A stretch of 64,000 nt of DNA from Candidatus Nitronereus thalassa (GTDB lineage: Bacteria > Nitrospirota > Nitrospiria > Nitrospirales > UBA8639). Under the pieces are notes generated by a model. It made no database searches and was not told the DNA's origin. It saw nothing but the letters and a program-made list of their open reading frames with translations. Position numbers and translations under genes: made by a program. Positions 9,465 to 18,272 of the stretch are shown here, piece by piece (position 1 is the first letter of the stretch; every line of letters begins with the position of its first letter). The stretch spans positions 1,302,001-1,366,000 of the forward strand of contig NZ_JAQOUE010000001.1 in NCBI RefSeq assembly GCF_032191465.1. Direction: 5' to 3'.

Positions 9465-10844
9465 TCAAGCTGAAGCGCCGACAGTCATATATTTTTCAAC
9501 CTGAATTTGTTCCTGATGCGCATCTAACAAGGACCGAATCGATCGGGCTGGATCCCCAGGTGCCGAATCATTCAGGTCAATAACAATGGGAACCGGATAA
9601 GGAAGATGGTCGGGCCCCACAATCAACTTGATCTTGGGTTTAAGCAAGCTCGTAGGATTCGTCATAACGACCACTCCCTGCTCCCCGGTGGACAGCTCAA
9701 CTAGACTCCCTAAAGGATACACACCCAAACATTGAATCAGGCGTTCGATGGGGCGTAAGGAAAAACGACCTTGTTGCGCCTCATGGTACAATTCTCTTAA
9801 AACCAATGCCGTAGGCCGAGAAGGCCCTGCGCCCCAATTGCTCGTCAACTTGTCAAACTCATCGACCAAGCCCACGACCTGGCTCAAAAGGGAAAGGACC
9901 GAACCTTGAAGTCCATGTGGCTCTCCCGTTCCATCCGATCGTTCATGATGCTCCAAAATAATCTGTTTAATACCTGGAGAAAGTTCGGTAGAGGATTGCA
10001 CCATGGCATATCCCAGCTCCGCATGTTTGGACAGTAACTGACGCTCTGCCTCTCCGGCCGTTTTCCTTTTTCGGACCAAATTGTTGGGTAACCGAACATA
10101 GCCGAGGTCATGGAGCAGGGCACCCATGGCGAGAGTTTTCAATTCTTTTTCCTCCCATCCCATTTCAATTCCCAAGACGACGGATAGGGCACAGACATCT
10201 ACCACATGGTGGTAGAGATATTTATCAACCGAGGAAAGATTTTGGATCAGGATAATCTGAGAAAAGGCTTTTGGATCATCTACGACATTCTGAACAATGT
10301 CGTGAGCCATATTCTCCAGCGCTGGCTGGTCGATCGGCTCTCCTGAATGCACTCCTTCAAATACTTTTTGGACGGCGCGTACGGCTTCATCACGGACACG
10401 TTGGGCACCCTCTTCTGGTGTCAGCTGAGGACTGTCGGATGGTCTGGACCCAGAGCCAGAATCCATTCTGAAAGACGGGGCAAGCGAATCCTTAGGATGT
10501 TGGGGGTTATGATCATCACATGATTCGGCCATTCTAACATCAGAAACTTTATTCGGAATGTCCGATCCTAGTTCGGGCAAAACGGTTTCATCCACAACAG
10601 ATGATTCAATTCCCTGCGGCTCATTGGCATCGGGTGTATCTGGAGCACTAGACTCCTCAACGTCCAGCCCCTTAGAGGTTTCAATAACCACGGTCCGAAC
10701 ACCGGACTGCCGTAACCGTTCCACTTCCCCTATATTTTTTATGATTCGGTGGTGCAGGATGAAAGGAGTATTCCACCAACTTTGGTCCATGCCCATGAGA
10801 AACATGCCGGGTTTAAGCTGATCTAATGAGATCTGTTTTTTCAT
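9465..10844 (-). CDS. Variant HD-GYP domain protein (DUF3391-like N-terminus)
   Basis: A 459-residue protein. The first 60 residues (MKKQISLDQLKPGMF, VVIETSKG) match the DUF3391-type region often found before HD-GYP domains. Residues 65-145 are acidic and probably disordered. The HD-GYP-like domain spans 150-400. The likely metal ligands are kept: His213, His245-Asp246, His274, His299-His300, Asp304. Two signature positions differ: HD-x-GK reads HDLGY, and the GYP triplet reads G-E-P (307-309). Active members hydrolyse cyclic-di-GMP; whether this one does is open. It sits between the STAS gene and the hybrid kinase. Confidence 0.85.
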   Translation of the reverse strand: MKKQISLDQLKPGMFLMGMDQSWWNTPFILHHRIIKNIGEVERLRQSGVRTVVIETSKGLDVEESSAPDTPDANEPQGIESSVVDETVLPELGSDIPNKVSDVRMAESCDDHNPQHPKDSLAPSFRMDSGSGSRPSDSPQLTPEEGAQRVRDEAVRAVQKVFEGVHSGEPIDQPALENMAHDIVQNVVDDPKAFSQIILIQNLSSVDKYLYHHVVDVCALSVVLGIEMGWEEKELKTLAMGALLHDLGYVRLPNNLVRKRKTAGEAERQLLSKHAELGYAMVQSSTELSPGIKQIILEHHERSDGTGEPHGLQGSVLSLLSQVVGLVDEFDKLTSNWGAGPSRPTALVLRELYHEAQQGRFSLRPIERLIQCLGVYPLGSLVELSTGEQGVVVMTNPTSLLKPKIKLIVGPDHLPYPVPIVIDLNDSAPGDPARSIRSLLDAHQEQIQVEKYMTVGASA

Positions 10845-11098
10845 GATGTTATGAATCGATGCTCAGCACTCCCTCATCCTAACAACCATGAAGCGAGAGA
10901 ACTGAAAAACAGGCAGGAACGTCCTGGAGAAACCACGGGTTTGAACCCGGTGAGAAAAACAAAAAAAGACCGGCCAGACAGGATTGTGGACCCCATCAAA
11001 ATAATGGGCTCGCCAATACCGCGTCACCCTTTCCCTTCATGGCAGACAAAGGGTTATTCCAAAAGTTTTGGAAGGCGCCTCTGCCAGACAGCTTTTTC

Positions 11099-11455
11099 TT
11101 AATGAGCGACGGCCACGGACTGATCAAACCCCGAGCATGCCTCTTCCACAGACGAAAACACTGGGATCATCCTGGGCACATTGGCAAGATCTAATATCTG
11201 CCGAACATACGACTGTGGATTTACCAAGGAAATACGACCTTCCTTTAGCTTCAGATTTTGATGGGCCACGACCAACAAACCTAATGCGGAGCTATCGACA
11301 AAGGATACTTTCTCGAGATTGAGAATCACATGGTGACATCCAGCTTGTTGAAGTCGATCCATGGCCTCTTTAAATTCCCGCCGGGATGCAAAATCAAACC
11401 GACCACTGATATCCAATACTGTCGCGGAACCCTGCTGATGTTCTGTCAACTCCAT
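11099..11455 (-). CDS. STAS-domain anti-sigma-factor antagonist (RsbV/HsbA-like)
   Basis: A 118-residue single STAS domain. The loop FVDSSALGLL holds the Ser55/Ser56 pair where SpoIIAA/RsbV-type antagonists are phosphorylated by an RsbW-type kinase. The start has a strong ribosome site (GGGAGGT before ATG). A sigma-28-type promoter lies about 150 bases upstream, so this is the first gene of the operon that continues into HD-GYP, hybrid kinase and receiver-HATPase. The likely partner kinase is the protein at 5349-6299 and the likely phosphatase is the receiver-PP2C at 23095-24321 (inference from families). Confidence 0.9.
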   Translation of the reverse strand: MELTEHQQGSATVLDISGRFDFASRREFKEAMDRLQQAGCHHVILNLEKVSFVDSSALGLLVVAHQNLKLKEGRISLVNPQSYVRQILDLANVPRMIPVFSSVEEACSGFDQSVAVAH

Positions 11456-11604
11456 GACGACCTCCCTAAAAAGGTAAACTCTGTACTTCGACTCGAACCA
11501 AAGATGTTATGCTCAATTCCTGGGGTGGCCCCCTGAAGAATTTCCCATGAATTCGATAATCTTGAGGAATCGTCTGATATTTATCAGGACAACCCGCTAG
11601 GGTA

Positions 11605-11632
11605 TTATCGGTGATCAAGACCTAGATCTTTA
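11605..11632 (-). promoter_or_regulatory. Candidate sigma-28 promoter for the STAS/HD-GYP/kinase operon
   Basis: Minus strand TAAAG (11628-11632), 15-base spacer, ACCGATAA (11605-11612); the -10 matches seven of eight bases of GCCGATAA and the -35 pentamer is exact. It lies in the 186-base gap between cheB and the STAS gene. Confidence 0.7.
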
Positions 11633-11641
11633 CCCAAAAGA

Positions 11642-12694
11642 TCACACTTGAGACACGCGATGTAAAATGTCAGCAGGTATTTCGCTTAAAGGTAGGATTT
11701 TATCGACCCCTCCAGCCTTAATGGCCTCCTTCGGCATTCCAAACACAACACAAGAGGCCTCATCCTGGCCGATCGTATAAGCTCCAGCACGTTTCATCTC
11801 TAAAAGACCGGCGGCCCCATCATTTCCCATTCCTGTGAGAATCACGCCAACACTGTTCGTTCCTGCATATTGGGACACTGATTGGAACAACACGTCAACC
11901 GAGGGTCGGTGCCGATTCACCGGCGGGTTTTGATTGGTCACGACATGATAGCGAGCACCGCTCCTACGAAGCTCCATATGAAAATTTCCAGGAGCAATGA
12001 GCGCTTGCCCCGGAATCACGCTATCGCCATCTTCGGCTTCCTTGACCCGAATTTGGCAAATTTCATTGAGCCGATCCGAAAAATGCTTAGTGAATCGCTC
12101 CGGCATGTGTTGCGTGATAATAATAGGCGGAGTATTCGGAGGAAGAACTTCAAGGATATCGCGCAATGCCTCTGTGCCCCCGGTTGACGCGCCAATGGCA
12201 ATAATCGTGTCTGTCGTTTTCAACATAGCCGATGAGGCCAACGAAGGTCGGACTTCTACTTCAGAATTCTTTCGTTTCTGCCGGGCCCGAACAGTAGATT
12301 GGGCCGCCGCTTTGACTTTATGAATAAGATCTTGCCCAAGATCTTCCATACCATGCCGAATATCTAAGGTCGGTTTGGTTGCAAAATCCACCGCTCCCAA
12401 CTCGAGTGCCCGAAGGGTAGTTTCACATCCTTGTTGGGTTAACGAACTGACCATGACCACAGGCATAGGATGACCCGTCATTAATTTTTCCAAAAATGTC
12501 AGACCATCCATCTTGGGCATTTCAACATCCAAGGTCAGGACATCAGGATTGAGGGTTTTTATTTTTTGTCGGGCGATATAAGGATCTGGAGCCGTACCTA
12601 TGACTTCGATTTCAGAATCTTGAGACAATATCTCTGTCAATACCCCGCGAATTAATGCCGAATCATCAACCACGAGAACACGTATCATTTTCAT
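11642..12694 (-). CDS. cheB: CheB, receptor methylesterase/deamidase response regulator
   Basis: A 350-residue protein with an N-terminal receiver (Asp11/Asp12, acceptor Asp56 in TLDVEMP) and a C-terminal methylesterase. The esterase carries the Ser of IAIGASTGGTEAL, the His of ITQHMPERFT and the Asp of TGMGNDGAAG. It removes methyl groups added by CheR and is activated by CheA. The ribosome site GGAAGGA precedes the ATG. It lies 94 bases after cheD in the cheR-cheD-cheB order. Confidence 0.96.
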   Translation of the reverse strand: MKMIRVLVVDDSALIRGVLTEILSQDSEIEVIGTAPDPYIARQKIKTLNPDVLTLDVEMPKMDGLTFLEKLMTGHPMPVVMVSSLTQQGCETTLRALELGAVDFATKPTLDIRHGMEDLGQDLIHKVKAAAQSTVRARQKRKNSEVEVRPSLASSAMLKTTDTIIAIGASTGGTEALRDILEVLPPNTPPIIITQHMPERFTKHFSDRLNEICQIRVKEAEDGDSVIPGQALIAPGNFHMELRRSGARYHVVTNQNPPVNRHRPSVDVLFQSVSQYAGTNSVGVILTGMGNDGAAGLLEMKRAGAYTIGQDEASCVVFGMPKEAIKAGGVDKILPLSEIPADILHRVSQV

Positions 12695-12787
12695 TACATT
12701 CCTTCCCCAAAATCAGAAGTAGTTTTATCTCCCCATGGTCCACGATCTCTTTCACTAGGCATGAATCTCAATCCTGAATATAGGCAC

Positions 12788-13381
12788 TTAGAAAAGCGTC
12801 ACATCACCAGCACTAACTTCTTTTTCAACAATCTGCTGGTATTGCTGTTCTTCTTTCACAATCTGTTGTCGTTGAATACCATCCAGTTTCTTTAATAGCA
12901 CTCTCCCAGATTCCGTAAAGTAATAGACCTTTCGCGGACACACGTCTCCGACATCAGCCTTGATAGGCTGCATACCTTCACGCTCCAAGTATTCTAGGGC
13001 CCACGCTGCATTTTTCGCCCCGACATCATTCCGACCTTCATAAATTTTTCCACCGCCAAACACCTTCACTTCAAAGCGACTCTTGTGGCCTCCTTGTCCC
13101 AACAATTCATTTACGAGTACTTCCATGGCATAACTACCATACCGCGCCGAAGGGCCCCAATGATCGTTTTCCACGTTTCCGCTAGGCGAAGCCAACATAA
13201 AATGATTCATACCGCCGATTTTGGTAACGGTATCCCTGATACACACCGAAATGCACGATCCGAGAACCGTATACACCACCATGGGCGCCCGACTCACAAA
13301 AAACTCGCCCGGCATAATCACGGCAATTTCATGAGGAAACCGCATATCTCGCATTCGCCGTATATGGCCAAACTCCATCAC
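12788..13381 (-). CDS. cheD: CheD, receptor glutamine deamidase
   Basis: A 197-residue CheD. The catalytic Cys is in TVLGSCISVCI (Cys43) and the His in GGMNHFML (His60). The start is either GTG at 13381 or the adjacent ATG at 13378, both behind a GAGGGAAG ribosome site. After the CheD fold comes a Glu/Gln-rich extension (about 165-190) ending GDVTLF. The last four residues VTLF also end the receptor-like protein at 20899-22029. Family role: deamidates receptor glutamines and in some species works with CheC; no CheC was seen here. Confidence 0.95.
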   Translation of the reverse strand: MMEFGHIRRMRDMRFPHEIAVIMPGEFFVSRAPMVVYTVLGSCISVCIRDTVTKIGGMNHFMLASPSGNVENDHWGPSARYGSYAMEVLVNELLGQGGHKSRFEVKVFGGGKIYEGRNDVGAKNAAWALEYLEREGMQPIKADVGDVCPRKVYYFTESGRVLLKKLDGIQRQQIVKEEQQYQQIVEKEVSAGDVTLF

Positions 13382-13438
13382 GACTTCCCTCTTCCCCCCT
13401 CTTGCGCTGGCGTTCCTTCGAAAATTCTCATTTCCAAT

Positions 13439-14314
13439 TTAGACCGATTTTCGATAGATCGTCGGTGCCACATAGGTAAAAGGATGATCGATCCATTGCA
13501 AACTTTCTGAATGTCCGATAAACAGATAGCCTCCTGGTTTTAAATATCGAAAAAACTTCGCCATCAGTTTGGCCTGTGTTGGACGATCAAAATAGATCAT
13601 GACGTTCCGGCAAAAAATGACATCTAATAAACTTTGAATGGGAAAAGATTCATCCATTAGATTAATGCGTCGATAGATGACCATCTGACGGACTTTGGGC
13701 TTAACCTTCACGTATCCTCGTTGTCCCCCGTTCCCTCGAAGAAAATGACGCTTCACCATCTCCGGCGGTAAATTCAATACACGCTCATCTTCGTACACTC
13801 CACGAGCAGCCTTCGCCAACACTCGTGTCGATAGATCCGACGCCAAGATTTTACAATTCCATTGACTCGGGTCGGGCACGGCATCTAATAAAGTCATGGC
13901 AATGGAATACGGCTCCTCTCCACTTGAGGAAGCGGAAGACCAAATTCGAATATGCTTGGATGGAGAGAGCGTGGGAATGATTTGTGCTTTTAAGAATTCG
14001 AAATGGACGGGCTCCCGAAAAAAATCCGTTTTATTAGTGGACAAGAGGTCCAGCATTTGCGTGAGCTCGCCAGAGTCCACTCCATTCACGACCAAATCAT
14101 AATAGGCTTGAAAGGAAGGCAACCCGAGGTGTCGAATCCGCTTGGATAGCCTGGATACGATCAATGTTTGTTTTTGTTCGGTCAGAGTAATCCCTGCCTT
14201 TTGATATAAGAGGCTTTGAATCTGTTGAAATTCATTGGTCGTAAGGGTCATATCCATCATAGACTCGTTCGTAGGCTCATGTGCCCCCTCGAAAGAACAT
14301 TCGAGAATCAACAT
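13439..14314 (-). CDS. cheR: CheR, second chemoreceptor methyltransferase
   Basis: A protein of up to 291 residues with the CheR signatures IWSSASSSGEEPYSIAM and DVIFCRNVMIYF and the ending SESLQWIDHPFTYVAPTIY. No TPR extension. The ATG at 14314 lacks a ribosome site; internal ATGs at 14260 (MMDM) or 14251 (MTLTTNEF) better fit the usual family start. It is first in the cheR-cheD-cheB operon, behind a sigma-28-type promoter at 14359-14386. It is the partner of CheB in adaptation of the receptors encoded at 15314-17545 and 20899-22029 (inference). Confidence 0.93.
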   Translation of the reverse strand: MLILECSFEGAHEPTNESMMDMTLTTNEFQQIQSLLYQKAGITLTEQKQTLIVSRLSKRIRHLGLPSFQAYYDLVVNGVDSGELTQMLDLLSTNKTDFFREPVHFEFLKAQIIPTLSPSKHIRIWSSASSSGEEPYSIAMTLLDAVPDPSQWNCKILASDLSTRVLAKAARGVYEDERVLNLPPEMVKRHFLRGNGGQRGYVKVKPKVRQMVIYRRINLMDESFPIQSLLDVIFCRNVMIYFDRPTQAKLMAKFFRYLKPGGYLFIGHSESLQWIDHPFTYVAPTIYRKSV

Positions 14315-14358
14315 GCAATCATATTTTTTGGTGAGATTTCACTTTGGTTGTGTGTTCT

Positions 14359-14386
14359 ATATCGGTGTTCATCAACAAGCCCTTTA
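14359..14386 (-). promoter_or_regulatory. Candidate sigma-28 promoter for cheR-cheD-cheB
   Basis: Minus strand TAAAG (14382-14386), 15-base spacer, ACCGATAT (14359-14366). Same architecture as the other FliA-type sites. It lies 45 bases before the first possible ATG of cheR. Confidence 0.68.
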
Positions 14387-14596
14387 CCAGATGTCATTAA
14401 AAGAACTTTCCTGAGATAGAACAATTCATTCACAGACACTTCAAGATCGCTTTTTCCCTAGGGCAATTAAAAAATGTTCGCACGTACTCTTTCAGACTCG
14501 TTTAACTTTGCCCCAGGGCGCATGTAAGAAAATAAAGACCCAAGTAAAAATTGGAGGAGGATTTCAACGTTCATCAGGCGAATCATCTCCCTTGTG

Positions 14597-14643
14597 ACAA
14601 AAAAAGCCCAGGGAAACTAGGCTAAACCTAGCGTCCCTGGGCT
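14597..14643 (-). terminator. Rho-independent terminator of the haem c gene
   Basis: A 10-base outer stem (14605-14614 with 14634-14643, AGCCCAGGGA/TCCCTGGGCT) encloses a second stem CTAGG/CCTAG. On the minus strand the hairpin is followed by a run of seven T. It starts about 20 bases after the stop codon at 14664. Confidence 0.9.
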
Positions 14644-14663
14644 CAGAAAATTCCGAGATAGCT

Positions 14664-15206
14664 TTATCGCATTCTGACGATAATTGCCCCCATGAAATCT
14701 CCCTTTTTCCAATCCTTCTTCGTCGTTTTGGGATGTTTATTATGACAATCGGCACACCCTTCAACAATAGCAAAATCCGCAGACATGCCTTTTGTCATAT
14801 TTCCATCTTCAAACGTCACCATTTTCTCTTTCCCGCTGGCCAGAGCCGCCAGCATTTCTTTTTCCTTGTCGGTCTTCGCCGCATTGGACGAGTACAGAGG
14901 ATTAGTCCCAACTAAGGTCAATTCAAAATCCTTAATTTCCGCGCCAATGGCCTTGACATATTGGGCAGGAAGCATAATCGAATGATCTTCCTTGACCCAA
15001 TCTTCATTAGGGCTCACGCCGCCCTTCTTAGCCTTGCCAATAATACCTTTGACATAAACTGTTCTCGCTGCTTTCGCGGTCGCAAGAATGTACTTAATCG
15101 CCGTATCCTTGCTCATGTCAGCCGCTTGGCCAGACGAAACAATAACGCCTGTCGCAAATACCACACCGACTCCCAACAATACCACTGTCTGCAATGTTTT
15201 CCTCAT
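14664..15206 (-). CDS. Periplasmic Tll0287-like (DUF3365) haem c protein
   Basis: A 180-residue protein from the ATG at 15206, which follows the near-perfect ribosome site TAAGGAGGGG. Residues 1-28 are a signal peptide (MRKTLQTVVLLGVGVVFATG). The body resembles the Tll0287-like/DUF3365 sensor fold. One c-type haem site lies near the C-terminus: C151-A-D-C154-H155. These domains are often the periplasmic part of sensor kinases or chemoreceptors; here the domain stands alone. It lies about 110 bases downstream of a chemoreceptor gene with its own sigma-70-like promoter and a strong terminator, so it is probably a single-gene unit. Redox, oxygen or NO sensing is inference. Confidence 0.85.
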   Translation of the reverse strand: MRKTLQTVVLLGVGVVFATGVIVSSGQAADMSKDTAIKYILATAKAARTVYVKGIIGKAKKGGVSPNEDWVKEDHSIMLPAQYVKAIGAEIKDFELTLVGTNPLYSSNAAKTDKEKEMLAALASGKEKMVTFEDGNMTKGMSADFAIVEGCADCHNKHPKTTKKDWKKGDFMGAIIVRMR

Positions 15207-15269
15207 ACATCCCCTCCTTAGGATAATACGGTGAATAGTAAACGCTTTTCCCATTACTGAGGATTGCGT

Positions 15270-15298
15270 ATTCTTTGCCGACTCCCCCTGTATGTCAA
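15270..15298 (-). promoter_or_regulatory. Candidate sigma-70 promoter of the haem c gene
   Basis: Minus strand TTGACA (15293-15298), 17-base spacer, AAGAAT (15270-15275). A perfect -35 and a moderate -10, about 65 bases before the ATG at 15206. Confidence 0.55.
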
Positions 15299-15313
15299 GC
15301 AATATTTACACTC

Positions 15314-17545
15314 TTAAAATTCCTCAAACTCATCATCTGTTCGCTCCCGGCTATTTTGCCCTTTGCCGGCACCAGCGCCGACTAGCTCAAAGGTTTCTTT
15401 CTTAGGAGCAGGAGAGTTAGGAGTTTTCTGTGGTGCTGATTGCCCTTTTTGCTTTGCCGTAACGGTTTTGGCCTCAGGACTGGATACCTGTAAGCGTGAC
15501 GACGCATTTTCCACCGCGGTTTTGAAAAATTCCACTTCTTGTTGCAAGGCACCAGCTTGCTGTTGCATCGATTGTGCACTAGAAGCCGCTTGTTCCACTA
15601 AGGCGGCATTTTGTTGGGTGGTTTGATCCATTTGCATAATGGCTTTGTTCACTTGGTCAATCCCGGCCGATTGCTCCTGCGAAGCTGCAGTGATTTCGGA
15701 GATAATATCCGTCACCCGTTTCACCGAGCCCACAATTTCCTCAAGCGTCTTTCCAGATTGATTCACTAACTCAGACCCATCACTGACCTTTTGCACAGAC
15801 TCACTGATGTGGTCTTTGATTTCTTTGGCGGCACTCGCCGAACGCTGCGCCAAGTTCCTGACCTCGGAGGCCACCACGGCAAACCCCCGGCCTTGCTCGC
15901 CGGCTCTGGCAGCTTCCACCGCTGCATTCAAGGCCAACAAGTTTGTTTGGAAGGCAATTTCATCGATCACATTGATAATGTCAGCAATCTTTTTGCTGCT
16001 TTTATTAATTTCTTCCATGGCATGAACTGCATCCGCCGTCACCTTGCCACCTTTTTCCGCTACTTCGCGAGCGGCAATGGCCAATTGATTCGCTTGCTTG
16101 GCATTATCCGCGTTTTGCTTCACAGTCGAAGTCATTTCCTCCATCGACGCACTTGTTTCCTCTAATGATGAGGCTTGCTCTGATGTCCGTTGTGAGAGAT
16201 CATCATTGCCCTGGCTAATTTCTGCTGAGGCGGTAGTCACTTGCTCTGCCGCCTGCCGGACTTGCCCAACCACCTTCGACACATTCTCGAACATACTATT
16301 GAGTGCCTCGCTCATTTTTCCTAACTCATCATTACTCGTCACCGGAATACGCTGAGTCAGATCTCCTTGGGCCGCGAGTTGAGCCACTTCGTTCACCCTT
16401 GTTAATCCTTGAGCCGCCTTACGACCAACGAACCACCCTATCGGGATAATAAAGGCTAAACATACCAGGGCCGTCATGAGAACTTTTTGCTGAATACCCA
16501 AGGCTTCAGCAATGGCTTCGGTTTCCGGGACTCTGACCAATACAGACCAATTCATTCCTGGGTAGCCTAACGCACCATCTAAATGTGTGAACCCCCCGGT
16601 CTGTGAAATCTGTTTCCGGGCATGTATCGCCGTAAGATACCCTGATTCTCCGGCAACCGCGCGTTGAGCAAACGGCACACCTTTGTCCGCCAAGTTCATG
16701 ACGAAAAGTGTGTTGGCTAAATCGTGAGTAATTACTTCTTTTCCCTGCCGCACGGGATCAAAGTCGATTAACACTTGTCCCTTATCTCCAAGTAAGGTTA
16801 ATTCTGCCCCCGGAAAACCAGCACCTTTCAACTCCTGATACGTTTTCTGGAATATTTCTTCCACAACAGAAAACTTGGCTCGGTTGGTCCAATATCCCAC
16901 CAGCTGTCCATCTCCATCGTATACCCGAGCCGAAAATCCCATGGTCAACCCATCATTTCCTGGATAGGCAGCTTTCACCATCGGATCCACATGGACATCC
17001 TCAATAAAGGTTCCGGTGGATTGATCGTTTCCCGGAGCGGTAAACGGCATTTTGGTGGTATACTGATCCGCTTCTAGGGCTTTAAACCAGGGGGTCTCTT
17101 TAAAATTTTTTGTCCATAAAGAACTCACATCAATAGGATTTCCCAAGGCATCCTTATAGTTAACGGCAATCAACTGCCCATTAGTATCCACCATCATAGT
17201 CAAATAATAGATTCCATAGGCCGCCACATATTTATTCATCACCTTGCTAATGGCATTCGTATCACTTCGATCCCCCCAATTGGATAAGCGGGTCACCACG
17301 TCATTGTATGTAAACGCCTGCACATCCCCATATCGCTCAAACAGGTTCCGATCAATTTGTTCGGATACCGCCACGGCCAGGTCCTGAAAACGAAGACCGA
17401 CTTTTTCTGTCATGCCCGTCGTCGCTTGAAAAGCAATCAATCCGATGGCAGCCATAGGAATAATCCCGAACACCGCGAACAGTGCGATCAACTTCCCCGT
17501 CACACTCCAATTTTTAAACGAAACCCATTTGGTCCACATATCCAT
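15314..17545 (-). CDS. Methyl-accepting chemotaxis protein with dCache-type sensor
   Basis: A 743-residue membrane receptor. TM1 lies near residues 17-37; a large periplasmic dCache-like domain covers about 40-345; TM2 is near 355-375 and is followed by HAMP. The cytoplasmic signalling hairpin has the canonical tip [21 protein letters not shown] Lys/Pro/Ala-rich linker leads to the C-terminus DDEFEEF; the acidic, aromatic end could be a CheR/CheB tether like the NWETF type (speculative). It is 83 bases downstream of cheW. The ligand is unknown. Confidence 0.93.
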   Translation of the reverse strand: MDMWTKWVSFKNWSVTGKLIALFAVFGIIPMAAIGLIAFQATTGMTEKVGLRFQDLAVAVSEQIDRNLFERYGDVQAFTYNDVVTRLSNWGDRSDTNAISKVMNKYVAAYGIYYLTMMVDTNGQLIAVNYKDALGNPIDVSSLWTKNFKETPWFKALEADQYTTKMPFTAPGNDQSTGTFIEDVHVDPMVKAAYPGNDGLTMGFSARVYDGDGQLVGYWTNRAKFSVVEEIFQKTYQELKGAGFPGAELTLLGDKGQVLIDFDPVRQGKEVITHDLANTLFVMNLADKGVPFAQRAVAGESGYLTAIHARKQISQTGGFTHLDGALGYPGMNWSVLVRVPETEAIAEALGIQQKVLMTALVCLAFIIPIGWFVGRKAAQGLTRVNEVAQLAAQGDLTQRIPVTSNDELGKMSEALNSMFENVSKVVGQVRQAAEQVTTASAEISQGNDDLSQRTSEQASSLEETSASMEEMTSTVKQNADNAKQANQLAIAAREVAEKGGKVTADAVHAMEEINKSSKKIADIINVIDEIAFQTNLLALNAAVEAARAGEQGRGFAVVASEVRNLAQRSASAAKEIKDHISESVQKVSDGSELVNQSGKTLEEIVGSVKRVTDIISEITAASQEQSAGIDQVNKAIMQMDQTTQQNAALVEQAASSAQSMQQQAGALQQEVEFFKTAVENASSRLQVSSPEAKTVTAKQKGQSAPQKTPNSPAPKKETFELVGAGAGKGQNSRERTDDEFEEF

Positions 17546-17628
17546 GCCCCCTTTTTCCTTCTCCCTTTCCTAAAGAAAGGTCGTGATATCGAGAAATACC
17601 ATTACTATTAATACAATCATTTTTCTAT

Positions 17629-18144
17629 TTACTCGTTTTCCTTCGAGGCTACGGCTTCCACCTGTTCGATTTCCCGGTCTGACAGCACTCGATCAATATC
17701 CAGCAGCGTGACCAGTCGATCTCCAGTTGTCGCGATTCCATCGATGAAACTGGTATCTACTTTTACGCCCAAGGCTGGCGCTGGTTTCATGTCCTGCGCT
17801 TTCATCGTCAGAACATCGGACACCGAGTCGACAATCATACCCATTACACGACCCTGTACCACTACCACGACAATGACCGTGAAGCTGGTAAAGTCAATCT
17901 GCTCCATTCCAAATTTCATCCGCAAATTGATGATCGGCACAATGGTCCCACGAAGATTGAGGACACCCTTCATATAGGGAGGAGTATTGGGAATTCTTGT
18001 GACATCGGTATACCCTTTGATTTCTTGTACGGTGAGTATATTCACTCCATATTGTTCATCTCCCAGAACGAAGGTCAGATATTGCTTTTCCTCCTCGTCC
18101 CCGGTTATTCGTGATTCTTCACGCTCAACAACTGCCGTTGACAT
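17629..18144 (-). CDS. cheW: CheW, chemotaxis coupling protein
   Basis: A 171-residue CheW with the family core (YLTFVLGDEQYGVNILTVQE, VLNLRGTIVPIINLRMKFG, GMIVDSVSDVL). It couples receptors to CheA. A strong ribosome site (GGAGGAGGT) precedes the ATG. It lies between cheA and the dCache receptor, so the core signalling complex is encoded as a block. Confidence 0.96.
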   Translation of the reverse strand: MSTAVVEREESRITGDEEEKQYLTFVLGDEQYGVNILTVQEIKGYTDVTRIPNTPPYMKGVLNLRGTIVPIINLRMKFGMEQIDFTSFTVIVVVVVQGRVMGMIVDSVSDVLTMKAQDMKPAPALGVKVDTSFIDGIATTGDRLVTLLDIDRVLSDREIEQVEAVASKENE

Positions 18145-18272
18145 ACCCTACCTCCTCCATCAGATTTGGAATGGCCCTTGATGAACAGGGTCACTACGTT
18201 TCATACAATTCGGCTCATCATGTTCCCAACACTTTCGCCAATGGAGCAGTTTGTTCGCACAACCCCTGACAC

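Larger units (their letters stand above)
14315..14663. other. Intergenic region cheR to haem c gene
   Basis: About 350 bases without a gene. It holds the sigma-28-type promoter for cheR (14359-14386) and the terminator of the haem c gene (14605-14643). The remainder (about 14390-14600) shows no ORF or repeat that I can support. Confidence 0.7.

Noticed and set aside
10930-10950. CGGGTT/AACCCG hairpin with following A-run
   Set aside because: The loop of two bases is too small and the A-run is on the wrong side for the minus-strand transcript.
11057-11073. Perfect palindrome TTCCAAAAGTTTTGGAA after the STAS gene
   Set aside because: Arms are AT-rich with a one-base centre and no T-run, so it is neither a credible terminator nor a clear operator.
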